Below are positions 18,673 to 28,613 of a stretch of DNA of 64,000 nucleotides, piece by piece. The notes under the pieces were generated by a model. The model saw only the letters and a program-made list of their open reading frames with translations, did no database searches and was not told where the DNA came from. The stretch comes from Pseudomonas saxonica (GTDB taxonomy: Bacteria; Pseudomonadota; Gammaproteobacteria; Pseudomonadales; Pseudomonadaceae), in NCBI RefSeq assembly GCF_007858365.1, contig NZ_VFIO01000002.1:62001-126000 (forward strand), read 5' to 3'. The first letter of the stretch is position 1; every line of letters starts with the position of its first letter. Both the position numbers and the translations under genes were made by a program.

Positions 18673-19971
18673 ATGAATGTTTTGATCATTGGCAGCGGTG
18701 GCCGTGAACACGCACTGGCCTGGAAAGTAGCCCAAGACCCGCGTGTCGCTAAAGTATTCGTGGCGCCTGGCAACGCCGGTACGGCCACTGAAGCCAAGTG
18801 CGAAAACGTCGCCATCGACGTTTTGGCCCTTGAGCAGCTTGCAGACTTTGCCGAGAAGAACGTTTCACTGACCATCGTTGGTCCGGAAGTGCCACTGGTT
18901 GCCGGCGTGGTTGATCTGTTCCGCTCACGTGGCCTGGATTGCTTCGGCCCTACCGCTGGCGCAGCCCAGCTGGAGGGCTCCAAAGCCTTCACCAAGGATT
19001 TTCTGGCGCGCCACAAGATCCCGACCGCTGACTATCAGAACTTCACCGAGATTGAACCGGCACTGGCTTACTTGCAGAAAGTCGGCGCACCTATCGTGAT
19101 CAAGGCTGATGGCCTGGCAGCCGGTAAAGGCGTGATCGTCGCCATGACCCTGGCAGAAGCCGAAGATGCCGTGCGCGACATGCTCGCTGGCAACGCCTTT
19201 GGCGAAGCCGGTTCGCGTGTTGTCATCGAAGAGTTCCTCGACGGTGAAGAAGCCAGCTTTATTGTGATGGTCGACGGCAAGAACGTTCTGCCAATGGCCA
19301 CCAGCCAAGACCACAAACGTGTTGGCGACGGCGATACCGGCCCGAACACCGGTGGCATGGGCGCCTACTCCCCTGCTCCCGTGGTCACCGCCGAGGTGCA
19401 CCAGCGCGTAATGGAGCTGGTGATTTGGCCAACCGTGCGCGGCATGGCTGAAGAAGGCAACGTCTATACGGGCTTCCTGTACGCAGGCCTGATGATCGAC
19501 AAAGCCGGCAACCCGAAAGTGATCGAGTTCAACTGCCGTTTCGGCGATCCAGAAACCCAACCGGTCATGCTGCGTCTGCAATCGAGCCTGGTGTTGCTGA
19601 TTGAGGCCGCTCTGGCTCAAGCGCTGGACAAGATCGAAGCACAATGGGATCCACGCCCTAGCCTCGGTATCGTTCTGGCAGCGGGCGGCTATCCTGCTGA
19701 CTACGCCAAAGGCGATGTCATCCACGGTCTGGACACTGCAGCCAAGCTGGAAGGTAAAGTGTTCCATGCGGGCACCGCGCTCAACTCGGCAGGCCAAGTT
19801 GTAACTGCGGGTGGCCGTGTCTTGTGCGCGACCGCGATGGGCGATACGGTCGAAGCTGCTCAAGAAAAGGCCTACGACCTTGCCAAAGCCATCTCCTGGA
19901 ATGGTTGCTTCTACCGAAATGACATTGGCTACCGGGCCATTGCACGCGAACGTGGCGAAGCTGAGAAGTAA
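18673..19971 (+). CDS. purD: Phosphoribosylamine-glycine ligase
   Basis: A 432-residue ATP-grasp enzyme making glycinamide ribonucleotide, the second committed step of purine synthesis. The opening MNVLIIGSGGREHALAWK, the VIKADGLAAGKGV loop and NTGGMGAYSPAP are the family signatures. It lies upstream of retS, as in P. aeruginosa (PA4855/PA4856). Confidence 0.97.
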   Translation: MNVLIIGSGGREHALAWKVAQDPRVAKVFVAPGNAGTATEAKCENVAIDVLALEQLADFAEKNVSLTIVGPEVPLVAGVVDLFRSRGLDCFGPTAGAAQLEGSKAFTKDFLARHKIPTADYQNFTEIEPALAYLQKVGAPIVIKADGLAAGKGVIVAMTLAEAEDAVRDMLAGNAFGEAGSRVVIEEFLDGEEASFIVMVDGKNVLPMATSQDHKRVGDGDTGPNTGGMGAYSPAPVVTAEVHQRVMELVIWPTVRGMAEEGNVYTGFLYAGLMIDKAGNPKVIEFNCRFGDPETQPVMLRLQSSLVLLIEAALAQALDKIEAQWDPRPSLGIVLAAGGYPADYAKGDVIHGLDTAAKLEGKVFHAGTALNSAGQVVTAGGRVLCATAMGDTVEAAQEKAYDLAKAISWNGCFYRNDIGYRAIARERGEAEK

Positions 19972-19987
19972 GCCACTCATATGGATA

Positions 19988-20010
19988 GGCAAGGGCTATC
20001 AGCCCTTGCC
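19988..20010 (+). terminator. Possible terminator after purD
   Basis: GGCAAGGGCT and AGCCCTTGCC form a 10-bp perfect stem with a three-base loop. Only TAAGTATT follows, so the T run is weak; it may only partially separate purD from retS. Confidence 0.55.
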
Positions 20011-20070
20011 TAAGTATTCCAGCACCGCGCATAGTGCCTGCCAAGCCTCAATATACGAAGGGATTTCACC

Positions 20071-22857
20071 GTGCGCTGGCTAAGGATCGCCATAGGTTTA
20101 ATCGTCAGTCTTCTGACTGTTTTGCTCTATTTGATGCCCATGCAGGCTGCACAAGCCAGCAGTTGGGCACTCTTCTCGGACGCGACGGGCGATCTGCAGC
20201 TAAGCGACGTTCGCTCAGCACGCTTTGCCAACCAGTTCAGCCCCATTGAGCTCGAACACCTTACGGCCGCCCAACCTGGCGAGGCCCTATGGCTAAGGTT
20301 CAAACTCCCGCCCGACAAGCACGAACAAGTCCTGAGCGTATTTGCACCTGATCTTTCGCATCTCGACCTGTACGTTCTGGATGATCAAAAGATAATCACC
20401 CAGATTAATACCGGCAACACGTTGCCCTCGTCCGCAAAACCGCTGTCCAGCAGCGACTACCTGCTGCCTTTGCCGCAAAGCACTAAACCTTTGGATGTTT
20501 ACCTGCGCTTGATCTCTGACCACCAATTGCGTCCGCACATTACCCTCAATACTGCTGTCGAGCTTGCAGCCAATCAGGGTATGCCCCTGCTCTACGGAAT
20601 GTTGCTGGGCTGCCTGGCAATGCTGGTGTTGCATAACCTCATTCGCTTTGCGTTCAGTCGCTCGATGTGCAGCCTATGGCTCGCCCTCTGCGAGGCCTTG
20701 CTACTGATCAGCTGCACCTTATTTTTGAACGTTCTGGGCCCCTGGGCTCCGGAATGGCTAAGCACCCAACCGTCTGGCGCTTACCTGGCGCTGATACTGA
20801 CTGCGCCTTGCGGGCTGATGTACACCTTCAGCTTTTTCTCGGCCAAGAGCCCACATGCGCTGCACAAACTGTTGCTGTTGGACATTTTGATCGTCAGCCT
20901 CGGCTCGCTGCTTTTACTGTTCATCGACAGCCTGCCCTTGAATATCGTGACCTACAGTATGGTCGCCCTCACCAGCTTGAGCATTCTGCTGGTAGCGGCC
21001 TATCACTGGCATCAAGGTTACCGCCCTGCGCGCCTGTTCGTAGTGGCCATGGTTATATTCAACATTGGCACCCTGATGATTCTGCCCGCATTGCTGGGCC
21101 TGACCTTGATTGCCCCGCAGGAACTGATTCTGGTGCTGCTGGTGATCGTCTGCATCAGTGGCCTGTTGATGAGCATCGCGTTAAGCGAACGCAATCAGAG
21201 CATCGCTGAAGATCAATTCAGCATTAGCCGCGACCTGGCCGCCAGTAATGCTGAAGTGAACGCCAAGGCGGAATTTCTGGCCAAGATCAGCCACGAAATC
21301 CGCACCCCCATGAACGGGGTGCTCGGAATGACCGAGCTCCTGCTCGGCACTCCCCTGTCCGTTAAACAACGCGACTACGTCCAAACTATCCACAGTGCTG
21401 GCAATGAGCTCCTGACCCTGATCAACGAGATCCTCGACATTTCAAAACTGGAATCAGGGCAAATCGAATTAGACGATGTGCAGTTCGATCTCAACGCTCT
21501 GATCGAAGACTGCTTGAGTATTTTCCGCACTAAAGCAGAACAGCAGAACATCGAACTCATCAGTTTCATTCAGCCCCAAGTGCCTCGTGTCATTAGCGGT
21601 GACCCTACGCGCTTGCGTCAGACACTGCTCAGCTTGCTCGAAAGCGCACTGAAGAAGACCGAGGATGGCGAAATATTGATCGTCGTAGCTCTGGAGGAAC
21701 GCTCCGGGGCCCCTCGACTGCGCATCGCGATACAGGACTCAGGCCAGCCGATTGATGAGCAAGAGCGCGAGGCCCTGCTGAATGCTGAATTGCACAGCAA
21801 GAACTTTCTGGCCGCTACCCGTCTTGGCGGCCACTTGGGGCTGGTCATTGCCCGTCAGTTGATCATGCTGATGGGGGGCGAGTTCGGCATTAAGACCGGC
21901 CAGACCAAAGGCACCAATCTGTGGCTGACGTTGCCGTTAGACCCACAGCACCTGGAACATCCGACTTCAGATTTGGACAGTCCACTCAAGGGCGCCAGAG
22001 TACTGGTGGTGGACGACAACGACACCTGCCGTAAAGTGCTGGTACAACAATGCACTGCATGGGGTTTGAATGTTAACGCGGCCGCATCGGGCAAAGAGGC
22101 CTTGGCCTTGTTACGCACTAAAGCCCACCTGCGAGATTACTTTGACATTGTGCTGCTGGATCAAAACATGCCCGGCATGACCGGCATGCAACTGGCCGCC
22201 AAGATCAAGGAAGACCCGAGCCTGAATCACGATATCTTGCTGATCATGCTGACCGGTATCAGCAATGCACCCAGCAAGATCATTGCGCGCAATTGCGGCA
22301 TCAAGCGAATCCTGGCAAAGCCAGTCGCGGGCTACACGCTAAAGACCACCCTTGCCGATGAGTTGACTCAACGCAACAAGGGCAATCCAGCGGCACAACC
22401 CGTAGCCAACAGCCCCGCTGCTCCGGTTACGGTCCCTGATGACTTCCGGATTTTAGTGGCCGAAGACAATAGTATTTCAACCAAAGTCATCCGCGGCATG
22501 CTGGGCAAGCTAAACCTGCAGCCCGATACTGCCAGCAATGGCGAAGAAGCCCTGAGGGCCATGAAAGCCAAACGTTACGATCTGGTCTTGATGGACTGTG
22601 AAATGCCCGTGCTGGACGGCTTTTCGGCCACTGAACAAATGCGTGCCTGGGAAGTCAGCCATCAACGGATTCGTACCCCCGTGGTCGCGCTGACGGCTCA
22701 CATTCTGGCCGAACATAAAGAACGGGCTCGCCAGGCAGGCATGGATGGACACATGTCCAAGCCGGTAGAGCTGTCGCAATTGCGTGAGCTGGTTGAGTAT
22801 TGGGTGGCCCAACGTGAGCAGCGTCAACACCGGGATTCGCCTTCCCAGGGACTGTAG
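20071..22857 (+). CDS. retS: Hybrid sensor kinase RetS
   Basis: A 928-residue membrane sensor starting at a GTG. In order: signal/TM segment, a 7TMR-DISMED2 periplasmic domain (about 30-165), seven transmembrane helices (about 175-385), a HisKA domain with SHEIRTPMNG (His408), an ATPase domain, and two receiver domains with phospho-acceptors Asp697 (VLLDQNMPG) and Asp842 (VLMDCEMP). RetS binds the GacS kinase and blocks the GacA-Rsm pathway, favouring acute/motile over biofilm life. The purD-retS-marC order supports the assignment. The ATPase domain is degenerate: the two N-box asparagines are replaced by Ser521 and Ser525 and the G1 box reads DSGQPI, consistent with a role not based on normal autophosphorylation. 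Confidence 0.93.
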   Translation: MRWLRIAIGLIVSLLTVLLYLMPMQAAQASSWALFSDATGDLQLSDVRSARFANQFSPIELEHLTAAQPGEALWLRFKLPPDKHEQVLSVFAPDLSHLDLYVLDDQKIITQINTGNTLPSSAKPLSSSDYLLPLPQSTKPLDVYLRLISDHQLRPHITLNTAVELAANQGMPLLYGMLLGCLAMLVLHNLIRFAFSRSMCSLWLALCEALLLISCTLFLNVLGPWAPEWLSTQPSGAYLALILTAPCGLMYTFSFFSAKSPHALHKLLLLDILIVSLGSLLLLFIDSLPLNIVTYSMVALTSLSILLVAAYHWHQGYRPARLFVVAMVIFNIGTLMILPALLGLTLIAPQELILVLLVIVCISGLLMSIALSERNQSIAEDQFSISRDLAASNAEVNAKAEFLAKISHEIRTPMNGVLGMTELLLGTPLSVKQRDYVQTIHSAGNELLTLINEILDISKLESGQIELDDVQFDLNALIEDCLSIFRTKAEQQNIELISFIQPQVPRVISGDPTRLRQTLLSLLESALKKTEDGEILIVVALEERSGAPRLRIAIQDSGQPIDEQEREALLNAELHSKNFLAATRLGGHLGLVIARQLIMLMGGEFGIKTGQTKGTNLWLTLPLDPQHLEHPTSDLDSPLKGARVLVVDDNDTCRKVLVQQCTAWGLNVNAAASGKEALALLRTKAHLRDYFDIVLLDQNMPGMTGMQLAAKIKEDPSLNHDILLIMLTGISNAPSKIIARNCGIKRILAKPVAGYTLKTTLADELTQRNKGNPAAQPVANSPAAPVTVPDDFRILVAEDNSISTKVIRGMLGKLNLQPDTASNGEEALRAMKAKRYDLVLMDCEMPVLDGFSATEQMRAWEVSHQRIRTPVVALTAHILAEHKERARQAGMDGHMSKPVELSQLRELVEYWVAQREQRQHRDSPSQGL

Positions 22858-22934
22858 AGAGCCTGTCATCAGGCCGACAGAGTTCATTTGGCCTGATAGA
22901 CTTTCGTCGCCCTCCTTCAATGTGAGCTCAAACC

Positions 22935-23531
22935 ATGCTCCATGTGTTGTTCAGTGTGTACTTGAAGATGCTCGTGCTTTACAGCCCATTCTTCGTGCTT
23001 TCATGTTTTATCAGCCTGACCAGAGGCTACTCGCGTAAAGAGCGCCGGCATCTGGCATGGAAAGTAGCGCTGGCAACGTTGATCTCCAGCGTATTGCTCT
23101 ATCTGTTCGGACGCGTCATTTTCAACGTATTTGGCATCACTGTGGACGCCTTTCGAATTGGCGCTGGCAGTGTGTTGTTCATTTCAGCGCTGGGCATGGC
23201 CCAAGGTAAATCGGCGGTACAAACCGACAACGTCAATCAAGACGTCACTATTGTCCCGCTGACGATCCCGCTGACCGTTGGCCCGGGGACCATTGGTGCA
23301 CTTCTGGTGATGGGCATTAGCCAGCCACACTGGGACGATAAACTGATGGCGATTAGCAGCATTGCCCTCGCTAGCCTGACGGTAGGTGTAGTGCTTTACC
23401 TGTCCAACCGTATTGAGCGCATTCTGGGTGAGCAAGGCTTGCAAATTGTCAGCCGCTTGATGGGCCTGTTTGTGTGCGCCCTGGCGGCACAAATTATTTT
23501 CACCGGGATCAGGGGCTATATGGTGCCTTGA
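22935..23531 (+). CDS. MarC family integral membrane protein
   Basis: A 198-residue protein with six hydrophobic segments. IVPLTIPLTVGPGTIGALLV is the MarC/UPF0056 signature region. Despite the name, family members have no proven role in antibiotic resistance. It follows retS, as PA4857 does in P. aeruginosa, and marks the left boundary of the accessory region. Confidence 0.93.
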   Translation: MLHVLFSVYLKMLVLYSPFFVLSCFISLTRGYSRKERRHLAWKVALATLISSVLLYLFGRVIFNVFGITVDAFRIGAGSVLFISALGMAQGKSAVQTDNVNQDVTIVPLTIPLTVGPGTIGALLVMGISQPHWDDKLMAISSIALASLTVGVVLYLSNRIERILGEQGLQIVSRLMGLFVCALAAQIIFTGIRGYMVP

Positions 23532-23591
23532 CCCGCGCCTTGCGCTGTTGAGTCGGCACATCGTCAACACGCACAGCCATTAGCCATAAAA

Positions 23592-23613
23592 AATGGCCCG
23601 CAAGGGCCATTGT
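23592..23613. terminator. Terminator between marC and the paralog trio
   Basis: AATGGCCC and GGGCCATT form a perfect 8-bp stem with a GCAA loop, with A-rich sequence to the left and TGTT to the right. It can serve both convergent sides. Confidence 0.8.
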
Positions 23614-23625
23614 TAAATCATTCAT

Positions 23626-24237
23626 TTAAATTTCGATAACGCTGACCATGTGTGCAGCCGCCTGACGCACCGCCTCCTGTACCTGCGCTCGATGCCTGGC
23701 ATAGATCGTTCTGTTCAACACAAAAGCGCCGCCTTTAGCGTTCAAGTACACATCATGCGTACGCCCTCTTGCCCGCGCTCTCTGACAGCTCAGAGCCAAG
23801 CCACACACAAACACGATCACATGCCCTTCCTGTGTGTTCTCACAAGGCACACATTGATAATGACGCGTCTGCGCGTTATCTACCGGATGACGAAGATAGC
23901 TCAGCGCGTCCTGCCTGATGGGCATTGCATCAAAAACGTCCCCCAGTGACTGTGCGAGGCGTTGCGTACTCTGCACGCCAGAAACTTCAACGGCGTATTC
24001 GTCGACCTGACGAATATCCAAAACCAGTATGGGCCGGTCAACAATATAGGATTGCAGGTTAAACCCAAGGGTCAGTAACGTACTTTGATAGTGCGAAAGC
24101 CATACGAACCCTTCAATCCCTTCACTATTGGCACGTAACTCGGCATAGAGCAGGCAGTCCTGAACATCTTGTTTATCTTCGCGCGACAGGCCTTCGACGA
24201 ATGAGACCCAGGTGCCTCCGACTTTTATTGCGTCCAT
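23626..24237 (-). CDS. Unknown protein, member of a tandem three-gene family (copy C)
   Basis: A 203-residue protein that I cannot place in a named family. The segment FVEGLSREDKQDVQDCLLYA matches FVGGLTPQQKQDVQDCVLFA in the gene at 25020, and the C-terminus (NRTIYARHRAQVQEAV...VSVIEI) matches that gene's NQKVYAGVRQTISEKL...IEKIEI. There is no signal peptide or clear membrane helix. The ATG at 24237 has GTGGA about eight bases upstream; a GTG at 24249 is possible. The 26-base gap to the next gene upstream suggests an operon of the three copies. Confidence 0.72.
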   Translation of the reverse strand: MDAIKVGGTWVSFVEGLSREDKQDVQDCLLYAELRANSEGIEGFVWLSHYQSTLLTLGFNLQSYIVDRPILVLDIRQVDEYAVEVSGVQSTQRLAQSLGDVFDAMPIRQDALSYLRHPVDNAQTRHYQCVPCENTQEGHVIVFVCGLALSCQRARARGRTHDVYLNAKGGAFVLNRTIYARHRAQVQEAVRQAAAHMVSVIEI

Positions 24238-24263
24238 GCGATGTTCCACTCGTTAAAGGTTAA

Positions 24264-24995
24264 CTAACCCACAGACACTGAAGGGGAAGAGGAAGAACCC
24301 CACGGCATGACCAGGCTCGTCCGTTTCAGCATGAGCTTCTCGTCTATTGTCTCCCGCAATTGGCTGTACATACGCTCATTGAGGCTATAGGTGTAGCCGT
24401 GCACCCCTATGCTACTGTCAGGCGCGGTGAGAATACTCTGGCTCAGGAAGTCCTCTGCCAACACGGTGTGGGTAACAAAGCGCAACATCAAAGTATGCAA
24501 CAGCAGGTCCGAGTCGATCAGCGCCAACTTGATACACACCACCGACTCATCAACCCCGGTGCAGTCGGGTGTTGGATCCTGCACCGGCTGAATACGGCGT
24601 ACCACATGCTCACGCCATACCATACGGGCGAGGTCTGTTGGCGCAGAGAGTTGAAGGTTTGAAACCAGATTTGAAAATGCCACGCCAATCCGGAATTCAA
24701 ACAGTCGGGCACTTTCAGTCATCAACACATTGACGACATCTAAGCTCTGAGCCCCCTGTTGCTCGCTGTACGGTTGATGGAGTGTCGTCCATGACAAATC
24801 TGCCAGGACTGACTGATAAGCGCTCTCTCGCTCAGCGTATTGCGACGCCAAGGGAAACTTGAACTGGGCACTCAATTGCGCCAACAACAACGAACTGACG
24901 ACGTCAGCGTGCCTCTGCAACGAAATCGGCACGTCGAGTAACGGTGTCATTATTATTCCGGCATTCACACTCATGTGTCCAAGAGCAATAGTCAT
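24264..24995 (-). CDS. Unknown protein, member of a tandem three-gene family (copy B)
   Basis: A 243-residue protein, the most diverged of the three. DVVSSLLLAQLSAQFKFP aligns with the DVQDC(V/L)L(F/Y)A region of the others, and YSLNERMYSQLRETIDEKL aligns with TTLNQKVYAGVRQTISEKL of copy A. A serine-rich tail (SSSSPSVSVG) replaces the usual IEI ending. AAGGAG seven bases before the ATG supports the start. No domain of known function is recognised. Confidence 0.72.
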   Translation of the reverse strand: MTIALGHMSVNAGIIMTPLLDVPISLQRHADVVSSLLLAQLSAQFKFPLASQYAERESAYQSVLADLSWTTLHQPYSEQQGAQSLDVVNVLMTESARLFEFRIGVAFSNLVSNLQLSAPTDLARMVWREHVVRRIQPVQDPTPDCTGVDESVVCIKLALIDSDLLLHTLMLRFVTHTVLAEDFLSQSILTAPDSSIGVHGYTYSLNERMYSQLRETIDEKLMLKRTSLVMPWGSSSSPSVSVG

Positions 24996-25019
24996 GCAGG
25001 AGCTCCTTGGAAGGCCGAA

Positions 25020-25814
25020 TTAAATTTCGATTTTTTCGATACGCTTCTTGGTCGTGAAGGCTAACTTTTCGCTGATGGTCTGGCGAACGCCTGCATAGAC
25101 TTTTTGGTTAAGCGTGGTGTTGCTGGCCCCGGCATATAAATCGACACTGTTATGACTCCACTCCCAAAAAAGCACCTTGGTCACGCGTTTTGGCGAGGTG
25201 AAGTGAAAGGACGACTTGATCATTAATACTTCGCCATCCGCCGTACCAATACACGGCAATATTTGAAAATCGCCACTCTCGTTACCTCCCGCCTCGTTTT
25301 CGAACAAGGCCAGCGCTTTAGGGTTTTTTTGCAACGCCTTGAAGACCACCGTGACAATATCAAGCAAGACTTTATTGACGCCGATAACGCTGGAGATAAT
25401 ATCCAGTGCCACTTGATCCATGGTGAACTTTTGTTTCAACCCGGTGATCTTCTTCAAGGATTCATTGGTCGTTCCCCACCCACACAAAGCCAGCACGTCA
25501 CTGTGGAAGTCAAACCGCTCTTGCCTGTATAACTTTTTATCTGGAAAGGCCTTGTCCGTTGCCATTTGTGCAAATAACACGCAATCCTGTACGTCCTGCT
25601 TCTGCTGAGGCGTCAAGCCACCCACAAAGGAAAGCACACTGTTGCCCGTTACCAATGCACTCTGGTCTGTCCCGCTCCCATGAATGTCTGCTGTACTTCT
25701 TGACGGCTGAATCCGCCATTGCGTACTGGAAGTCGCATCGTTCAGTTCAAGATTTTCGATTGCCGCAATGCGTGCTTCATTACTAAGGTCGGTGCCCGTC
25801 ATTTCAATAGCCAT
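25020..25814 (-). CDS. Unknown protein, member of a tandem three-gene family (copy A)
   Basis: A 264-residue soluble protein, first gene of the trio. After a hydrophilic N-terminus it carries FVGGLTPQQKQDVQDCVLFA (about residues 65-85), a middle region with a possible metal- or ligand-binding segment rich in Lys and aromatic residues (FHFTSPKRVTKVLFWEWSHN), and a C-terminal NQKVYAGVRQTISEKL module ending in IEKIEI. The ATG at 25814 has GGAG eight bases upstream; a longer frame to 25985 runs into AT-rich promoter DNA and has no ribosome site. The function is unknown. Confidence 0.75.
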   Translation of the reverse strand: MAIEMTGTDLSNEARIAAIENLELNDATSSTQWRIQPSRSTADIHGSGTDQSALVTGNSVLSFVGGLTPQQKQDVQDCVLFAQMATDKAFPDKKLYRQERFDFHSDVLALCGWGTTNESLKKITGLKQKFTMDQVALDIISSVIGVNKVLLDIVTVVFKALQKNPKALALFENEAGGNESGDFQILPCIGTADGEVLMIKSSFHFTSPKRVTKVLFWEWSHNSVDLYAGASNTTLNQKVYAGVRQTISEKLAFTTKKRIEKIEI

Positions 25815-26205
25815 ATCACAACTCCAAAGTTTACGGATTAATATCAGCCTCCCTCGCCCCCTGCTGGAGGCAAGTAACAGAAACACTAGATAATCAGCCC
25901 GCAACCTTCCACTGCCCTTCCCAACGCCTGACAACCATATAAAGTTACAGTTAATAGTAGATAAACCAAAACAGCGGAAATACATTTCAAAAAAACAGGT
26001 TATTTATCAATCCCGCGCCGACAAGAGCGCATTGCCTTTAAAAATAAAACCAAATGTATATAGAGCAGATAAATACCTATTCATGCCAAACATTACCGCT
26101 CAACCCCATTGAAAAAATTACTTTTCTAAATACAGGGGAGATTTATCTGACGGAATATCAATAAGGATGCAGCGAAATGGCCCCATTGCGGAGCCATTCT
26201 TTCAG
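25815..26205. other. AT-rich intergenic region, likely promoter of the paralog trio
   Basis: This 391-base gap holds no convincing gene. It is visibly AT-richer than its surroundings (for example 26031-26060 and 26096-26130), which fits a promoter region read to the left. An imperfect AATGGC/GCCATT hairpin at about 26177-26199 just beyond the cobJ stop may terminate the cob transcript. Confidence 0.5.
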
Positions 26206-27882
26206 CTAGGGTTTTTCACCGTACCAACGTGGCGTGTAAACCCAGTCAGCGCCATGGGCACGCGGGAAGGTGCAGGTCGTGGATGAGCCAATCAACACCA
26301 TCGTGCGCATGTCGACCTGATCCGGAGTCAATTCGCCGAGTGTGGTGATACGCAGCGTCTGGGCTGGGCGACCCACATCACGCCCCAGTACCACTGGCGT
26401 GGACGGCGTGCGATGACGTGCGACGATTTCCAGCGCAACCCCCAGTTGCCAAGGGCGCGAGCGAGAGATCGGGTTGTAGAACGCTAACGCCAGATCCGCT
26501 TCTGCGGCCAGATCCAGGCGTTTTTCGATGATGCTCCAGGGCTTCAGGTTGTCGGAAAGCGACATGACACAGAAGTCATGCCCCAGCGGCGCACCCGCCA
26601 GAGCCGCCGTCGCCAGTGAAGCAGAGACGCCCGGCAGCATTTCCAGATCAACACTGTGCCAATGCGGGTTGTCGGATTCGTGCAAGGCTTCCAGCACGGC
26701 GGCCGCCATAGCGAAAACCCCCGGATCGCCCGACGATACCACCACCACTGAGCGCCCCTGAGCGGCCAGTTCGAAGGCATGCCGCGCTCGCTGCATTTCT
26801 TCGCGGTTGTCCGTGCAATGCATCACCTGATCATTACGAAACGGGCCAGCCATGCGCACATAGGTTTCGTAGCCAAGGATGTCATTGGCTCTGGCAAGTT
26901 CTGCCTTGACTGCCGGAACCATCAGCTCTGCGGCACCTGGCCCCAGACCAATCACGGCCAAACGGCCTCGCGCGCGGCCAATCTGTGAGACGTCTAGCGG
27001 CGTGGGTGCAATGCCAATTGCAAGGTGTTCGCCCTGTTCCTGCCAGACCAGAGAGTGTGGGCCGACGGGCTGCTCATCGGCAGGAACAAAACGCAATGGC
27101 ACACCCAACTCGACCGCCGCTTCGTGCAACTGCGGGCTGGCCATCAGCGTTTCGGCCGCAATGATGCACGACAACGACTGCCAAGCCAGTGTTGCTTGAT
27201 GCAGGGCCTCACGAATCACCTGCGCCCCGACAGCGTGCTTGACCTTCACCACAACTGTACGCGGATAGATCATCAGCTCATGGGCAGCGGGTTCACGTTC
27301 CGCATGGCCGATATGAATGGCCAAACGCGCCTGCGGGTTTTCAGGCAACTGTGCCCGAGCCAGCCAAGGGGCATCGCCTTCAATGCGTACCGACTCACCG
27401 GCCAGCAGGTCTGAAACAAAACGCTTGCCCACCTCCAGATCGCCGAGGGCATAACCGCTGGGAGGATTAAGTAAACAGGTGCCAAAGCGCAACTCACCGC
27501 TGGTCGTGATCGCTGGCGTAACGCCCAGTGCTGCGGCAATTTCGCGGGCCAGATCATTGACCCCGCCCAGACCGCCGAGCAACGGCACCACCGCGCTGGC
27601 GTCCTCAGCCACCGCCAGAACCGGCGGTTCGACACCCTTTTCGAGCAGCAAAGGCGCCAGTGTACGGATCACAATACCGGCCGCACACAAGGCAATTATC
27701 GGTGTGTCTTGCTGATACAACTGACGCAACGTGGCACCAAAATCGCTGTACGTTCTGTCAGCCCCCTCAACACGATGCTCAAGCCCATAGATCAACGCGT
27801 CAGGGTAACGCTGCTGAATACGCTGAGCAGTGATCAGGCTGCCATTGCCCAGAATGACAATGGCCGGCGCTGCACGACTCAT
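26206..27882 (-). CDS. cobJ: CbiG/CobE-CobJ fusion: precorrin-3B C17-methyltransferase
   Basis: A 558-residue two-part protein. The first 300 residues match the CbiG family: an N-terminal CbiG domain ([33 protein letters not shown]) and a CbiG-C/CobE-like segment ([16 protein letters not shown]). From about residue 308 the SAM-dependent tetrapyrrole methylase domain begins ([35 protein letters not shown]). CobJ methylates C17 and drives ring contraction in aerobic cobalamin synthesis. The ATG at 27882 overlaps the cobI stop (ATGA), so an upstream in-frame GTG was not used. The fused form is usual in Pseudomonas. Confidence 0.93.
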   Translation of the reverse strand: MSRAAPAIVILGNGSLITAQRIQQRYPDALIYGLEHRVEGADRTYSDFGATLRQLYQQDTPIIALCAAGIVIRTLAPLLLEKGVEPPVLAVAEDASAVVPLLGGLGGVNDLAREIAAALGVTPAITTSGELRFGTCLLNPPSGYALGDLEVGKRFVSDLLAGESVRIEGDAPWLARAQLPENPQARLAIHIGHAEREPAAHELMIYPRTVVVKVKHAVGAQVIREALHQATLAWQSLSCIIAAETLMASPQLHEAAVELGVPLRFVPADEQPVGPHSLVWQEQGEHLAIGIAPTPLDVSQIGRARGRLAVIGLGPGAAELMVPAVKAELARANDILGYETYVRMAGPFRNDQVMHCTDNREEMQRARHAFELAAQGRSVVVVSSGDPGVFAMAAAVLEALHESDNPHWHSVDLEMLPGVSASLATAALAGAPLGHDFCVMSLSDNLKPWSIIEKRLDLAAEADLALAFYNPISRSRPWQLGVALEIVARHRTPSTPVVLGRDVGRPAQTLRITTLGELTPDQVDMRTMVLIGSSTTCTFPRAHGADWVYTPRWYGEKP

Positions 27883-28613
27883 CCTTGCCACCGTTCGCCG
27901 GGCACGATAATCAACGAGAAATACGGCGATGACATGGGATCAACCTCGTTGAACGGGACGATTTTTTGATTGCTCATGGTGGCGCGTTCCACATACAACG
28001 CGCGCTCGGCCAGACCCAGTTCGGTCAACACCTCCCGCACTTTGTGAAAATTGCGGCCCAACTTCATGATCACCGCAGCGTCGGCATCGGCCAGACGGCG
28101 TTTGAGCTCATCGTGTGGCAAAACACCCGATAGCACAGACAAGCTCTGGTTGCGGTATACCAAGGGCACGCCCAGCACTGAGGCGCCGCCCAGCATAGAG
28201 CACACGCCGGGCACTACCTGCGCTTCAAAGCGATGCGCCAGACGGTCGTGCAAGTACATGTAAGAGCCGTAAAAGAACGGGTCGCCCTCACAAATCACCG
28301 CCACATCGCGTCCGGCGTGCAGGTGCGCCGCCACGTCTTCGGCCGCCTGATCGTAAAAGTCGCTAATGACTTGTTCGTATGACAGGGGTTCGGGCAGCAC
28401 TTCTGTGGTCACCGGATACACCAGTGGCATCAAGTTTTGTGCGTCTTGCAGATGCGCTTCGATGATGCCAAAAGCGTTACCTTTTTTACCTTTGGCGACG
28501 AAATACGCCACCACGGGCGACTCTCGCAGCAGGCGCAAGGCTTTAACGGTAATCAATTCCGGGTCGCCCGGGCCGACGCCCAGGCCAATCAAACGTCCAG
28601 GCGCAGTCATCAT
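27879..28613 (-). CDS. cobI: Precorrin-2 C20-methyltransferase
   Basis: A 244-residue SAM-dependent methylase that makes precorrin-3[21 protein letters not shown] at the N-terminus and [20 protein letters not shown] are family hallmarks. It overlaps cobH upstream and cobJ downstream by ATGA junctions, so the four leftward cob genes form one tightly coupled operon. Confidence 0.95.
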   Translation of the reverse strand: MMTAPGRLIGLGVGPGDPELITVKALRLLRESPVVAYFVAKGKKGNAFGIIEAHLQDAQNLMPLVYPVTTEVLPEPLSYEQVISDFYDQAAEDVAAHLHAGRDVAVICEGDPFFYGSYMYLHDRLAHRFEAQVVPGVCSMLGGASVLGVPLVYRNQSLSVLSGVLPHDELKRRLADADAAVIMKLGRNFHKVREVLTELGLAERALYVERATMSNQKIVPFNEVDPMSSPYFSLIIVPGERWQG

